From Mycoplasmatota bacterium (GTDB lineage Bacteria > Bacillota_I > Bacilli_A > Izemoplasmatales > Hujiaoplasmataceae), in the NCBI GenBank assembly GCA_018622675.1, contig CP076020.1:868001-932000 (forward strand): 64,000 bases of DNA, given 5' to 3'. The notes beneath the pieces are model-generated. The model was not told the origin of the DNA, searched no databases, and saw only the letters and a list, made by a program, of their open reading frames with translations. Shown here piece by piece: positions 25,583 through 35,886 of the stretch (position 1 is its first letter; every line of letters starts with the position of its first letter). The translations under genes and the position numbers were made by a program.

Positions 25583-27010
25583 TTAAGGTTTTTTTATTTC
25601 ACCATCTAAACTCCAAGTTTTAGCTTCCTTAATATAAACTTCGACAATTTCACCAATTAATGATGAGTCTCCTTTAAAGTTAACTAACTTATTATTCTCA
25701 GTATAACCAGATAATACATCTGATTTTGTCTTTGATGGCCCTTCTACTAATACCTTCACTGTTTGGTGTTCAAAGCGCTTGTTACCTCTTCTATAACCCT
25801 CGTTTACAAGTTCGTTGAGTCTATGTAATCTAGCCTTTGATTCTTCATCAGTAATATTATTTTCATAAGTAGCTGCAGGCGTCCCTTTTCTTGGAGAATA
25901 TATAAAGGTATAAGCACCTTCAAACTTAGATTTTTCAACTAAGTCGAGCGTCTCTAAGAAATCTTCTTCAGTTTCTGTAGGAAAACCTACAATAATATCT
26001 GTTGTTAATGAAACATTAGGGATTTTATTATAAATTTTTTCAACTAGGGTTAAATATTGCTCTTTTGTATATTTTCTATTCATTTTCTTTAATACTGTAT
26101 TTGATCCAGACTGAACTGGTAAATGAATAAATGGCATGATGTTATCATATTTAGCAATAATATCAATGATATCTTCAGAAAAATCCTTAGGATGAGATGT
26201 TGTAAATTTAATTCTTGGAATATCCAATTTAGCCAAATCTTCTAATAAATTGGCAAAACTGTAATTTGAATCTTTAAAATCCAATCCATATGAATTAACG
26301 TTTTGTCCTAAGAGAGTGATTTCCTTATATCCTTTTTTGATTAAGGCTTTAACTTCTCTAATAATGTAATCTTTATTTCTAGAACGTTCTTTACCTCTTG
26401 TATAAGGAACAATGCAATATGTACAGAATTCATCACAACCAAACATAATATTGACCCACGCTTTAAAACGATGATCTCTTGCGTGTGGTAAGTTTTCAAT
26501 AATATCTCCTTCTTTTGAGTATACTTCAATCAGTCTTTTCTTTTGAACCATAACATAATGTAGATATTCAATAAATTTATTAACATTATGAGTTCCAAAA
26601 ACGATATCAACATGTTGATATTTTTTTAATATTCTTTCAACGACATCTTCTTCTTGTGGCATACAACCCGCAACAGCAATGATTAAATCCGGATTAATCT
26701 TTTTAAAACTTTTGAGACGACCTAATTCACCAAAGACTTTATTTTCAGCATTTTCTCTAATAGCACAAGTATTGATGATTAATACATCAGTTTCCTCAAT
26801 GGTCTCTGATTTAGTAAAACCTTGTTCTTCTAATAAACCTGATAAAACTTCTGTATCAGCTTCATTTGCTTGACATCCGTGTGTCTGAATTAAATATTTC
26901 TTACCTTTACCAAGGTTAATAAGATCTGATTGATGGTATTCTTTTGTTTCTATATCATTTTTAGATCTTTTTCTTGCTTGATTAAGATTTGGTTTGTGTA
27001 CTTTATCCAT
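25583..27010 (-). CDS. miaB: tRNA-2-methylthio-N6-dimethylallyladenosine synthase MiaB
   Basis: Radical-SAM methylthiotransferase acting on i6A37 made by MiaA. The N-terminal domain has the three Cys for the auxiliary cluster (THGCQANEADTE, INTCAIRENA, VAGCMPQ), the radical-SAM domain has CDEFCTYC, and a TRAM domain closes the protein (VLVEGPSK to the end). 475 residues, with the usual 40-residue N-terminal extension of Bacillota MiaB. It overlaps ymdB by 8 bases (ATGGATAA). Confidence 0.96.
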   Translation of the reverse strand: MDKVHKPNLNQARKRSKNDIETKEYHQSDLINLGKGKKYLIQTHGCQANEADTEVLSGLLEEQGFTKSETIEETDVLIINTCAIRENAENKVFGELGRLKSFKKINPDLIIAVAGCMPQEEDVVERILKKYQHVDIVFGTHNVNKFIEYLHYVMVQKKRLIEVYSKEGDIIENLPHARDHRFKAWVNIMFGCDEFCTYCIVPYTRGKERSRNKDYIIREVKALIKKGYKEITLLGQNVNSYGLDFKDSNYSFANLLEDLAKLDIPRIKFTTSHPKDFSEDIIDIIAKYDNIMPFIHLPVQSGSNTVLKKMNRKYTKEQYLTLVEKIYNKIPNVSLTTDIIVGFPTETEEDFLETLDLVEKSKFEGAYTFIYSPRKGTPAATYENNITDEESKARLHRLNELVNEGYRRGNKRFEHQTVKVLVEGPSKTKSDVLSGYTENNKLVNFKGDSSLIGEIVEVYIKEAKTWSLDGEIKKP

Positions 27011-27776
27011 TAGTTCTCTCCTCGTATATATTTATTCGTTCAATTGTATGATTATCTAAATTCAGTAAAGAAGCATTAAACTGTAAAACTGAATTGTTTT
27101 CTGCTTTGACTCTTTCAGGTACTCCAGAAATAAATTTTCGAATGCCTTGAACTATTTCTCCACCAATAATTGAATATTTAGCCCCAGTCATTCCTACATC
27201 TGTCTGATACAAGGTACCTTTTGGTAAAATCATATTATCAGCTGTTGGCACATGTGTATGTGTACCAATAACCGCATCAACTCTACCATCTAAATAATGT
27301 GCCAAGGCATACTTTTCAGAAGTTGCCTCTGCATGAAAATCCACAATAATATAATCTGCTTTCACCTTATTTAATATCTCATCAGCTTTAGTAAAAGGAT
27401 TATCAATAGGATCTCTCATAAAGATGCGTCCTAACAGGTTAATAACCACGATTTTTTTTCCATTGTAATTATATTCTATCCACTCTTTACCCATGGTTCC
27501 TTGACCGTAATTAGCCGGTCTAGTTACATAAGGCAAATCTAAAACTTCTCTTGCATCTCTTCTTGAAAAAGCATGATTCCCTAAGGTAAATACATTTACG
27601 CCTTGTTCTAGATATTCTTTATAAATTTCTTTGCTTAAGCCATTACCTTTTTCAATATTCTCACCATTAACAATAATAAAATGAGGTTTATACTCATTCT
27701 TTACAGACAAAAAGTATTTTTTAAATGCTTTTTGTCCTAATTCCATATATATATCACCAATAAATAATATTTTCAT
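27003..27776 (-). CDS. ymdB: YmdB-family metallophosphoesterase
   Basis: Dinuclear-metal phosphodiesterase (2',3'-cAMP active in B. subtilis, where it affects biofilm versus motility). Motifs: FIGDIYMELGQ, VNGENIEKGNGL, LGNHAFSRRD, VDFHAEATSEK, GTHTHVPTAD. 257 residues versus 264 in B. subtilis. It lies between rny and miaB as in Bacillus, with a Nudix gene inserted. Start overlaps the Nudix stop (TAATG). Confidence 0.94.
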   Translation of the reverse strand: MKILFIGDIYMELGQKAFKKYFLSVKNEYKPHFIIVNGENIEKGNGLSKEIYKEYLEQGVNVFTLGNHAFSRRDAREVLDLPYVTRPANYGQGTMGKEWIEYNYNGKKIVVINLLGRIFMRDPIDNPFTKADEILNKVKADYIIVDFHAEATSEKYALAHYLDGRVDAVIGTHTHVPTADNMILPKGTLYQTDVGMTGAKYSIIGGEIVQGIRKFISGVPERVKAENNSVLQFNASLLNLDNHTIERINIYEERTNG

Positions 27777-28294
27777 TATGTTCTCTTTTCTAGTTTTTTA
27801 AAATAATTTAAACTCGGATCTAATGTTCTAAAATCCCAAAACATTTTATCTTCTAATAATTCTATAATTTCGTTCTTATTTGCTAATCTAACATCTTTGA
27901 CTTCTTTTTCTTGAATCACAAGATCCTTTATATCAACATCTTTATAGACAAGATACATTTCTATAATGAAATTAGCTTTTTCATGATCGATATAAATTGA
28001 ATCAAGATGCCTTAACTCTTCATCTTTTAAAGATAATCCTATTTCTTCTTTAGTTTCTCTTATGGCAGCTTTTAAAGGGGTTTCTCCAGCTTTAACAGCC
28101 CCAGCAGTAGGCGCCCATTGGTATGGATATTTATCTGTTGACTTGTTTCTTTGTTGAATCAAATATTCACCCTTTGAAGAAAGTATCCAAATATGTACCA
28201 CTTTATGATATTCTCCAGGTAAATTACTGGATCCTCTTTTCATTAATTTATTTATTTTTTTTCCTGATGCATCATATAAATCAAAAAATTCCAT
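27776..28294 (-). CDS. Nudix hydrolase, IPP-isomerase-like layout
   Basis: Hydrolase of nucleoside-diphosphate-linked compounds. The Nudix box is complete: GAVKAGE, then seven residues, RETKEEIGL. The N-terminal part (EFFDLYDASGKKINK, LPGEYHKVVHIWILS) resembles YfcD/IPP-isomerase-type Nudix proteins. Substrate not predictable. 172 residues from ATG 28294, which has GGAGATAAG upstream; the frame extends to 28321 but into the rny terminator hairpin. Confidence 0.88.
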   Translation of the reverse strand: MEFFDLYDASGKKINKLMKRGSSNLPGEYHKVVHIWILSSKGEYLIQQRNKSTDKYPYQWAPTAGAVKAGETPLKAAIRETKEEIGLSLKDEELRHLDSIYIDHEKANFIIEMYLVYKDVDIKDLVIQEKEVKDVRLANKNEIIELLEDKMFWDFRTLDPSLNYFKKLEKRT

Positions 28295-28310
28295 CTTATC
28301 TCCATAAAGA

Positions 28311-28334
28311 TAGCCTTCCAAATAAGGAAGGCTA
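28311..28334 (-). terminator. Hairpin after rny (weak terminator or RNA end-protection)
   Basis: A perfect 9-bp stem (28311-28319 with 28326-28334, 6-base loop) lies 7 bases after the rny stop. The tail has only three consecutive T residues, so read-through to the Nudix-ymdB-miaB genes is likely. Confidence 0.6.
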
Positions 28335-28340
28335 AGTTAT

Positions 28341-29906
28341 TTATTTTGCTATATCTTCAGCTCTGGTTTCTCTAATAACCGTCACTTTAATTGTTCCTGG
28401 ATAGCTTAGCTTCGCTTCAATTTCGTTTTTAATTTCTTTTGCAACTATATGAGCACGATCATCATTAACCTCATTTGGTTTAACAATAACACGCACCTCA
28501 CGTCCAGCTTGGATAGCAAAGGCTTGTTCTACACCTTTGACATTAGAAGAAATTTCTTCTAACTGAGTTAAACGATTAATATAGTTTTCTAAAGACTCCG
28601 ATCTAGCTCCAGGTCTAGCAGCTGACAAAGCATCTGCCGCAGCAACTAAAACACCTATGATTGTTTCTGCTTCGTGATCACCATGATGTGATGCAATTGC
28701 ATCTAGTACTGCTTGTGGTTCGTTATATTTTCTTGCTATTGAAAGACCAATTTCAACATGTGATCCTTCCATTTCATGGTCAACAGCTTTCCCAATATCA
28801 TGTAAAAGTCCAGCTCTCTTAGCAAGTGTTTCGTTTTCTCCTAATTCTACAGCCATTTTACCGGCTAAGAAAGAAGTTTCCATTGAATGTTTCAATGCGT
28901 TTTGGCCATATGAACTTCTAAAATGCATACGTCCTATGAGTTTAGTTAAATCTGGATGTACTCGGCCAACACCGCATTCAAAAACTGCTTCATCACCTTT
29001 ATCACGTATAAATTGATCAACTTCTACTCTTGTTTTTTCAACCATTTCTTCGATTCTTGCTGGATGAATTCTTCCATCAGCTATCAGTGCTTCTAAAGCT
29101 TTCTTAGCAATTTCTCTTCTTATTGGGTCAAATCCTGATAAAACGACAGCTTCAGGTGTATCATCTATAATTAAATCAACACCAGTCATGGCTTCTAAGG
29201 TTCTAATGTTTCTACCTTCACGGCCAATAATTCTACCTTTCATTTCATCATTAGGTAAATTTACAACTGAAACAGTGGTTTCTGCTGTAACATCTTGCGC
29301 TAGTTTGTGTATAGAGTTTGTAATAATTTCTCTTGCTCGCTTTTGCGCTTCGTTTTTAGCTTTTTCTTCTTCATCTCTGATAAACAAATCAATTTCTTTA
29401 CTCATTTCATCTTTTACACGATCTAAAATGATGGTTTTAGCTTGTTCATTTGTTAAATTAGCTACTTGATAAAGTTTATCATTTTGTTCTTTAATTATTT
29501 TTTCCAATTCAAGGTCTTTTTCTTCAAGAGCGGATTTTTTACTTTCTAATACTTCTTCCTTACGATCTAAATTCAATTCACGTTTGTCTAAATTAGCGGC
29601 TCTACGCTCCGCCATTTCTTCTCTTTGATGAGCTTTATTTTCAAGAACAGCGACTGTTTCTCGCTTTTCTTTCAATAATTTGTCATTCTCTAAATTAAGA
29701 TTGTGAATTTCTTGTCTCGCTTCTAATAATTTCTCTTTTTTTAGTCTTTCCGCTTGTAAAGTTGCTTGGTCGATGATCGCTTGAGATTCATTTTTAGCTG
29801 TTTGAAATCCTTTTTCTACCACAGCTACTCTTATAATAAAACCTACAAGGCCACCAAAAATTAAACCTAATAAACTGGAAATAATAATAATGGTTAAATC
29901 TGTCAT
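28341..29906 (-). CDS. rny: Ribonuclease Y
   Basis: Membrane-bound endoribonuclease that starts mRNA decay. N-terminal TM (about 5-25), a long charged coiled coil (30-200), KH domain ([21 protein letters not shown]) and HD domain with [12 protein letters not shown] and SHHGDHEAE. 521 residues, matching B. subtilis (520). Own promoter; order recA-rny-ymdB is as in Bacillus. Confidence 0.97.
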   Translation of the reverse strand: MTDLTIIIISSLLGLIFGGLVGFIIRVAVVEKGFQTAKNESQAIIDQATLQAERLKKEKLLEARQEIHNLNLENDKLLKEKRETVAVLENKAHQREEMAERRAANLDKRELNLDRKEEVLESKKSALEEKDLELEKIIKEQNDKLYQVANLTNEQAKTIILDRVKDEMSKEIDLFIRDEEEKAKNEAQKRAREIITNSIHKLAQDVTAETTVSVVNLPNDEMKGRIIGREGRNIRTLEAMTGVDLIIDDTPEAVVLSGFDPIRREIAKKALEALIADGRIHPARIEEMVEKTRVEVDQFIRDKGDEAVFECGVGRVHPDLTKLIGRMHFRSSYGQNALKHSMETSFLAGKMAVELGENETLAKRAGLLHDIGKAVDHEMEGSHVEIGLSIARKYNEPQAVLDAIASHHGDHEAETIIGVLVAAADALSAARPGARSESLENYINRLTQLEEISSNVKGVEQAFAIQAGREVRVIVKPNEVNDDRAHIVAKEIKNEIEAKLSYPGTIKVTVIRETRAEDIAK

Positions 29907-29976
29907 ATTATTATCTCCTTTTTTTTGATTAAATTGTATCTATTATCAATATTTTAATAAACAATTTGTCTATTCT

Positions 29977-30005
29977 ATTATATATTAAATGACCTTCTTA
30001 GTCAA
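29977..30005 (-). promoter_or_regulatory. Sigma-A promoter of rny
   Basis: TTGACT (30005-30000) and TATAAT (29982-29977) with a 17-base spacer, after the recA terminator. Confidence 0.85.
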
Positions 30006-30030
30006 AAGTTTTCCATAAATAATGAAAATT

Positions 30031-30053
30031 AAAAAAAGTGCCGAAGCACTTTT
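30031..30053 (-). terminator. Intrinsic terminator of recA
   Basis: AAAGTGC / GCACTTT stem (30035-30041 with 30046-30052) closed by a TTCG tetraloop on the minus strand, then seven T residues. Very strong form. Confidence 0.93.
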
Positions 30054-30057
30054 CATT

Positions 30058-31068
30058 TTATTTCAAAGAATCCGCTTGATCAGATTGAAGTTTATCCATG
30101 ATTTTATCGTAAATTTCTTTATATAAATCTGGGTTTTCATCTAGATAAGTTTTTGTATTTTCTCTACCTTGTCCAAGTTTATCATCATTATACGAGTACC
30201 AAGCACCGCTTTTTTTAATAATTTCCATTTCTGATCCTATATCGACAATTTCTCCAGTTTTTGATAATCCTTTACCAAAGATAATATCAACTTCAGTTGT
30301 TTTAAATGGTGCAGCCACTTTATTTTTCACTACTTTAACTTTAGCTTGTACACCTTTGAAATCAGTGCCATCTTTAATTTGTTGGCCACGTCTTATTTCT
30401 AGGCGTATTGAAGAATAGAATTTAAGTGCTCGTCCACCTGGAGTGACTTCAGGGTTTCCAAACATGATTCCAACTTTTTCTCTAATTTGATTAATAAAAA
30501 TTGCTATACATTTGCTTTTTGATAAAGCACCTGATAGTTTGCGCATGGCTTGAGACATAAGTCTAGCTTGTAAACCAACATGTGAATCACCCATCTCGCC
30601 TCTAATCTCAGCTTCAGGCACTAATGCGGCTACTGAGTCAATGACAACCATATCAACTGCGTTTGAACGGATTAAAGCTTCTGCGATTTCTAAAGCTTGT
30701 TCTCCAGTATCTGGTTGAGACAAAATCAAATCATCAATATTAACACCTAATCTCTTAGCATATTGCGCATCTAAAGCATGTTCTGCGTCAATAAAAGCTG
30801 CATACCCGCCTGATTTTTGAGTTTCAGCTATAGCATGTAATGCAACAGTTGTTTTCCCACTTGATTCAGGTCCATAAATTTCAATAATTCTTCCCCTAGG
30901 ATAACCAAATACACCTAAGGCACGATCAATTGCTAAAGATCCTGTTGAAATTGTTTCAACGTTCATAATGTCATTGTCACCTAAAATCATTACCGAACCT
31001 TTACCATATTCTTTTTCAATATTCTTAATTGCTGCATCTAAATTTTTTCTTCTTTGCTTATCTTCCAT
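30058..31068 (-). CDS. recA: Recombinase RecA
   Basis: Strand-exchange ATPase for homologous recombination, probably receiving ends processed by AddAB from this window. Walker [10 protein letters not shown], Walker [12 protein letters not shown]1/L2 region [18 protein letters not shown] and [10 protein letters not shown] are intact. 336 residues; the acidic C-terminal tail is short. Follows pgsA by 48 bases and lacks a clear promoter of its own, so it may be read from yebC-pgsA. AGGAGG precedes the ATG. Confidence 0.98.
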   Translation of the reverse strand: MEDKQRRKNLDAAIKNIEKEYGKGSVMILGDNDIMNVETISTGSLAIDRALGVFGYPRGRIIEIYGPESSGKTTVALHAIAETQKSGGYAAFIDAEHALDAQYAKRLGVNIDDLILSQPDTGEQALEIAEALIRSNAVDMVVIDSVAALVPEAEIRGEMGDSHVGLQARLMSQAMRKLSGALSKSKCIAIFINQIREKVGIMFGNPEVTPGGRALKFYSSIRLEIRRGQQIKDGTDFKGVQAKVKVVKNKVAAPFKTTEVDIIFGKGLSKTGEIVDIGSEMEIIKKSGAWYSYNDDKLGQGRENTKTYLDENPDLYKEIYDKIMDKLQSDQADSLK

Positions 31069-31116
31069 AAATTCCTCCTAGCTATCTATATAATACAACT
31101 GGACTTCTTTAATTCT

Positions 31117-31698
31117 TTAAATTGATTTAACTATTATTGATTTATTTTTAATGAAATAATCTATTCCTGAAATAAGGGTTAATAAAACAGAAATCACAAC
31201 TAATCCTATACCAATATATTGAATTGATAATGTATCTATTGGCATTAAGAAAAAATAATATGTAATCATTGTCATTGTAGCAAATGTTTTGTATTTTCCT
31301 AGATGACTGGCTGCGACTACTTTACCATCTCCTAAGGCAACTAACCTTATTGATGTCACTAATAATTCTCTAAAAACAATGATAAGTACGACCCAAAACG
31401 GCATCCAATATGATAATGAAAAGCCATTCACGGCATAAATATCACTTAAGACAAAAAGTGCAGAAATCACCAATAACTTGTCAGCTAATGGATCTACAAA
31501 TTTACCAAAAGTTGTGATTAATTTATATTTCCTAGCAAAATAGCCATCAAAAAAATCTGTGATAGATGCTATTAAGAAAATTACGCCTAGGATATAGATA
31601 TATGAACTACCAATCACTGATTTTAAAAAGTAAACAATCATAAATAAAATAATCATAGCCATACGGCTCATCGTTAATTTATTTGGTAAATTCATCAT
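31117..31698 (-). CDS. pgsA: CDP-diacylglycerol-glycerol-3-phosphate 3-phosphatidyltransferase
   Basis: Makes phosphatidylglycerol phosphate at the membrane, supplying PG that an LTA-synthase-type enzyme (also here) would use. The CDP-alcohol phosphotransferase motif is complete (DGYFAR, then G, D and D in FGKFVDPLADK). About five TM helices in 193 residues, standard. Its start overlaps the yebC stop (TAATGATG); either of two adjacent ATGs could be used. Confidence 0.95.
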   Translation of the reverse strand: MMNLPNKLTMSRMAMIILFMIVYFLKSVIGSSYIYILGVIFLIASITDFFDGYFARKYKLITTFGKFVDPLADKLLVISALFVLSDIYAVNGFSLSYWMPFWVVLIIVFRELLVTSIRLVALGDGKVVAASHLGKYKTFATMTMITYYFFLMPIDTLSIQYIGIGLVVISVLLTLISGIDYFIKNKSIIVKSI

Positions 31699-32438
31699 TA
31701 TTCCTCTTCTTCGAATTTAACATTGTGATATACTTCTTGAACGTCTTCTACATCTTCAGCTAGTTCTAAAAATCTTTTAAATCGGTCAAGATTTTCATCA
31801 TCTAAACTAATGTAATTGTTTGGCATCCATATCACATCGTCTTTAAAAAATTCTAATTCTTTTTCAGCTTCTTTTCCTGCTTTAGTAATGGTATCTTTAA
31901 TATCATCTAAGGCGCTTGATTCGCCGATAACAGTGATTACATCCTCATCCGATTGAATATCTAAGGCATCTACCTCAGCCATCATCAACGCTTCAAGGGT
32001 TTCATCCTCGCTTAAACCTGAGAATTGAATATATGATACATATTGGTACATATAGGTTACAGATCCTTGAACACCCATATTGCCACCTGTTTTAGTAAAA
32101 CAATTTCTAACTTCTGATACTGTTCTATTGACATTGTCAGAAATCCCTTCTACGATAATGGTTGATCCTCCTGGTCCATAACCTTCATAACGAACCGGAA
32201 AGTAATCTTCTCCACCAACAGTTTGAGATTTCTCAATATTCTTTTCTATAACATGAGCTGGAACTTGGTTTTGCTTGGCTCTATCAACTAATCTCTTTAA
32301 CTCTAAATTCGCATCTAAATCAGGCCCACCATTTTTTGCGGCCATATATATTTCTTTTCCAAATTTCGAATACAATTTAGATTTTTGTTTGCTTGTTTTC
32401 TCCATTGCATTTTTTCTTACTTCATGTGCTCTTCCCAT
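31698..32438 (-). CDS. yebC: YebC/PmpR-family translation or transcription regulator
   Basis: Cytosolic three-domain protein (246 residues, standard) with hallmark N-terminus MGRAHEVRKNAMEKTSKQKSK and YEGYGPGGSTIIVEG. Some members ease ribosome stalling at proline runs, others bind promoters; which applies here is unknown. It lies between cvfB and pgsA, 10 bases after cvfB, in one operon. Confidence 0.94.
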   Translation of the reverse strand: MGRAHEVRKNAMEKTSKQKSKLYSKFGKEIYMAAKNGGPDLDANLELKRLVDRAKQNQVPAHVIEKNIEKSQTVGGEDYFPVRYEGYGPGGSTIIVEGISDNVNRTVSEVRNCFTKTGGNMGVQGSVTYMYQYVSYIQFSGLSEDETLEALMMAEVDALDIQSDEDVITVIGESSALDDIKDTITKAGKEAEKELEFFKDDVIWMPNNYISLDDENLDRFKRFLELAEDVEDVQEVYHNVKFEEEE

Positions 32439-32448
32439 AAAATCACCT

Positions 32449-33288
32449 TTATTTTAATTTTGTTTGAGTTTTAGATAACTCAACTCTTCCTTCTTTATAT
32501 AATCTTCCTAATGCTCTTTTAAACGCTGATTTAGACATATGAAAAACATTAGAAATAATTTCAGGATCTGATTTATCAGTAAATTTCATGACCCCTTTAT
32601 TTTTCTTTAAATAGTCTATAATGATTTCTGCATCTTCATCAATGATGATTTCTTTTTGCTCAATCAATTTTCCAGAATAATTTGTATCATTCTTTTTGAT
32701 AATATCAACATCAATGCGTTGACCCACTCTTAAACGATTCCTAAAGTTATTTCTATGAATGAAAACTTCATGACCTTGATCACTAAAACCAACAACGCCA
32801 TTGTCTAAATGATACATAATAATCACTGAAACTTCTTCAATGTCATCTTTTCTTTCTAGGTCTTTAAAACGATCACCAAGTTCATTCCTAGATGGAATAT
32901 GCGCAAATAATCGATCTTTGCTTTCTTTCATAGTTACAAATAACTCATCACCCATTTGAGGCCATAAATCATTTGAACCGGGCAAATCATCTAAACTTAA
33001 TAATAAATCCTTTACCATACCGTAGTCTAAAAATACACCAAGTTTTGGATGCATTCCTACAACTTCTAATTTAGCAAAACCACCAATCATGAGTTTAGGT
33101 GTTCTCGTAGAAGCTGTTAAACGCCCCTCATTATCCTTGTAGACATAAACATCTATTTCTTCATGGTCTTCATATGCTTTTAAAGCTTCTTTCTTATGTA
33201 AAAAGACTTCATCTAATCCATCAGTCAACAAATAACTGATATCTGTCTCTCTTAATACTCTTAGTGTATTAATTCTTCCTAAATCCAT
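32449..33288 (-). CDS. cvfB: CvfB-family S1 RNA-binding protein
   Basis: Related to S. aureus CvfB and B. subtilis YitL, RNA-binding regulators. Three S1-like segments (residues about 1-65, 68-135, 145-215) precede a winged-helix C-terminus (EIIIDYLKKNKG, FHMSKSAFKRALGRLYKEG). 279 residues, normal. First gene of cvfB-yebC-pgsA. Confidence 0.9.
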   Translation of the reverse strand: MDLGRINTLRVLRETDISYLLTDGLDEVFLHKKEALKAYEDHEEIDVYVYKDNEGRLTASTRTPKLMIGGFAKLEVVGMHPKLGVFLDYGMVKDLLLSLDDLPGSNDLWPQMGDELFVTMKESKDRLFAHIPSRNELGDRFKDLERKDDIEEVSVIIMYHLDNGVVGFSDQGHEVFIHRNNFRNRLRVGQRIDVDIIKKNDTNYSGKLIEQKEIIIDEDAEIIIDYLKKNKGVMKFTDKSDPEIISNVFHMSKSAFKRALGRLYKEGRVELSKTQTKLK

Positions 33289-33328
33289 TGTTTATAATAC
33301 CTCAAATCTCTCTTAAAAACTCTATTTA

Positions 33329-33337
33329 ATTATATCA
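33329..33337 (-). promoter_or_regulatory. Extended -10 promoter of cvfB
   Basis: TGATATAAT is read at 33337-33329, immediately after the T run of the terminator of the preceding operon. Confidence 0.55.
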
Positions 33338-33376
33338 AAAAAGCGTGGATAAGTAAAAAGAAACTTATCCATAGCT
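33338..33376 (-). terminator. Terminator of the addB-to-serine-hydrolase array
   Basis: A stem of 9 pairs (33346-33354 with 33363-33371), extended by AGC/GCT with a bulge, is followed by six T residues on the minus strand. It is the only strong terminator between 33 and 45 kb. Confidence 0.8.
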
Positions 33377-33384
33377 TTAAAATA

Positions 33385-34428
33385 TTATTTTCTCTCTTTT
33401 TCTTCCTTGTTAATCAAAGCCACCATATGGTTTTTAAACTTTTTTAAATAATCTCTTAAAGTTAAATCTGTTTCTTTCCATCCACTTTTAAAAGCTTCTA
33501 ATATATAATCAGAAAACAATGGCGTTAATGGTTTTTCTTCGTATGCGACACATGAGAATACTAACTTTTTTTCTTTGTTAATGATGATTAATTGATTGTA
33601 TAAACCCGCCGCTTTATAGTCACCAAATTCATTGATCCAAAATTGGTATCCATAGCCGAATCGATTGAGCTTAATACTTTCTTTGCTGGTATCTACTTGT
33701 TTACTTGTCGCTTCTTGCAAATATGCTTTAGACACTATTTGTTTATCTTCCCACATACCTTCATTCAATAAGAAAAGCCCAAATCTTGCCATATCTTTTA
33801 CAGATAATTTTAAACCAGTACACCCTAATGAATATCCACTAAATTCAGGCCAGTCTATATCTTCAAGACCGATCACATCATATAGATGCTTCTTTAAAAA
33901 AGCATTTAGTGTCATGCCTGTAACTTTAGTAATGATGGCTGAAAGCATGTAAGTAGCAAAATTAGAATACATAAATTCCTCACCAGGATCAGCTTTTAAT
34001 TCGGTGTTAAAAAATATTTCAACAGGATTGTGTTGTGGCGTTAAAGCAATAAAACGATCACTAACTTGACCAACAGTCATGTTAAGCAAATGTCTTAATT
34101 GAAGTTTTTCATAGCCTTTTTCATATTTTTTAAGTTGATCAGAAAAATAAAATAATACATAGTCATCTAAGGATAAAATTTTGCGGTCAATCAAAATACC
34201 TATCGCTATAGACGTGAAACTCTTTGAAACAGAATATACATTCTCTTTTTTGTCTTCATAACCATTAGCGGATACTTCAAAAACCTTTGATCCCTCATGT
34301 AAGAGTATCATTTGGTGAATATTGATATTCTCTTCAATTATCTCCTCAAACATATCAACTAAGTGAGCTTTACTCACATCGGCTTCTTTACAAGATATTT
34401 TATTAAATTCTTTTTTTGGAAATACCAT
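33385..34428 (-). CDS. Serine hydrolase, class C beta-lactamase-like family
   Basis: Beta-lactamase-fold (PF00144-type) enzyme: SVSK in VYSVSKSFTS is the SxxK nucleophile motif and YSN in FMYSNFATYML is the YxN motif. The third motif (usually HxG or KTG) is not obvious; AAGLYNQ is in the right place. No signal peptide, so probably cytosolic. Members include esterases, peptidases and amidases; being 9 bases after an M20 peptidase suggests amide or ester hydrolysis of an imported compound. 347 residues. Confidence 0.82.
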   Translation of the reverse strand: MVFPKKEFNKISCKEADVSKAHLVDMFEEIIEENINIHQMILLHEGSKVFEVSANGYEDKKENVYSVSKSFTSIAIGILIDRKILSLDDYVLFYFSDQLKKYEKGYEKLQLRHLLNMTVGQVSDRFIALTPQHNPVEIFFNTELKADPGEEFMYSNFATYMLSAIITKVTGMTLNAFLKKHLYDVIGLEDIDWPEFSGYSLGCTGLKLSVKDMARFGLFLLNEGMWEDKQIVSKAYLQEATSKQVDTSKESIKLNRFGYGYQFWINEFGDYKAAGLYNQLIIINKEKKLVFSCVAYEEKPLTPLFSDYILEAFKSGWKETDLTLRDYLKKFKNHMVALINKEEKERK

Positions 34429-34437
34429 ATAATCCTC

Positions 34438-35874
34438 CTAAATATTATTTTTTATCACTTCTTGATAGAAACGTACGGCCTCTACCAGGGTAGTGATTCT
34501 AATTGATTCATTATGTCCATGCATTTTTGATAATTCGCTATTGTCCATTCTAATAGGCGAAAACCTTAAAGCACCATCACTGATTTGATTAAAGAACCGA
34601 CAATCTGTACCTCCTAGCATAACATATGGAGATGTATCTACATCTGGAAACACTTTAGAAATCATCTGACTTAAATATGTATAAGCTTGTCCATTGATAT
34701 CAGTCAAAGGTGAAGCTTCTCTAGATTTTAATATTTCAGCTTCAATATCATATTTTTCACTTATTTTTTTTAATGCATTAAAACTTTGTTCTACATTTTG
34801 TATAGGATGTGTTCTTAAATTTGCAATCACATATGCATTTGTTGGTATAACATTTTCTTGATCACTTCCCTTAATCATTGTAAAAGCAATAGTCGTAGAC
34901 AAGAGTGCTCTCCCATAAGGACTTATTTTAGGCAATAACCAGACAATCAAAGGCTTAAATAGCCACATATTACCAAATAAGAACCTAAAATATCCTTTCA
35001 TATGTGGAGCAGCTACTTTAAAAATATTTTCTACTTCTTTAATCATCTTTGTTTTTAAAGGAAAATGCTTTTCAACATCGCTAATGAAAGCTGACAACCT
35101 AGCAATTGGTGTGTTTTTAGGTGGAGTTGATGAATGGCCACCAGAAGATTTAGCAGAAAATTTAATATTCGCATAACCTTTTTCAATGATTCCAACCATT
35201 GCCAATGGTTTTTTCACTGTAGGCAAACCATGAGTAACAATGGCGCCCCCTTCATCTAAAACTAAAAATGGTTTAATATTCTTACTCTTTAAATAATCAA
35301 CTGCCTTACTTGCGCCAGGACCAGAAGTTTCTTCATCAGTTGAAGAAAATAGGTATACATCTTGTTCTGGTTCATAACCTTGTTCAATGAGTTCTTCACA
35401 GGCTTGATAAAATGCAAATACGGTCGATTTGGTATCTAGTGTCCCTCTACCAAAAATCTCATCGTCAATGATTTGACCAGAAAAAGGATCAGTATCCCAT
35501 TTTTCAGCATCTACATCGACAACATCTAGGTGACTCATTAAGACAATTGGTTTATGATTCTTTTTCCCTTTCCAATGTAATAGTATGGGTTGTCCTTCAA
35601 ATTCCTTTATGTCCATCACATGAAAAACATTAGGAAACATACTTTTCATCTTGGCTTTTAATTGAATAAAGGTTTCTTGATTATTGATTTTAGGGTCATA
35701 AGATAAAGTTTTTATTTTAATCATCTTTGATAAATCTTTAGCGTATTTTAAAGCCAGATTTTGATCTACTTTATTTTCTGTAACTGACTGTCTATCTTTA
35801 ATCCAAATAAAGCGAATCCATGCTATTAATAATAATATACCAATTATAGCTAAAGCAATATATAAAAATATCAT
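34438..35874 (-). CDS. M20-family metallopeptidase, membrane-anchored
   Basis: Zinc carboxypeptidase/amidohydrolase of the PM20D1/ArgE/DapE type. N-terminal TM (1-22). Metal ligands visible: His in VLMSHLDVVD, Asp in GRGTLDTKS, catalytic Glu-Glu in TDEETSG, Asp in VLDEGGA and the C-terminal His in MHGHNESI. Dimerisation domain in the middle. 478 residues. It follows two membrane proteins by 12 bases, so I infer cleavage of a peptide or N-acyl amino acid handled by them. AGGAGAGGG precedes the start. Confidence 0.88.
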   Translation of the reverse strand: MIFLYIALAIIGILLLIAWIRFIWIKDRQSVTENKVDQNLALKYAKDLSKMIKIKTLSYDPKINNQETFIQLKAKMKSMFPNVFHVMDIKEFEGQPILLHWKGKKNHKPIVLMSHLDVVDVDAEKWDTDPFSGQIIDDEIFGRGTLDTKSTVFAFYQACEELIEQGYEPEQDVYLFSSTDEETSGPGASKAVDYLKSKNIKPFLVLDEGGAIVTHGLPTVKKPLAMVGIIEKGYANIKFSAKSSGGHSSTPPKNTPIARLSAFISDVEKHFPLKTKMIKEVENIFKVAAPHMKGYFRFLFGNMWLFKPLIVWLLPKISPYGRALLSTTIAFTMIKGSDQENVIPTNAYVIANLRTHPIQNVEQSFNALKKISEKYDIEAEILKSREASPLTDINGQAYTYLSQMISKVFPDVDTSPYVMLGGTDCRFFNQISDGALRFSPIRMDNSELSKMHGHNESIRITTLVEAVRFYQEVIKNNI

Positions 35875-35886
35875 TTAAACCCTCTC

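Noticed and set aside
33385..34428. Antibiotic-resistance beta-lactamase
   Set aside because: It has the SxxK and YxN motifs of the wider serine-hydrolase family but no signal peptide and no clear KTG, so resistance is not supported.
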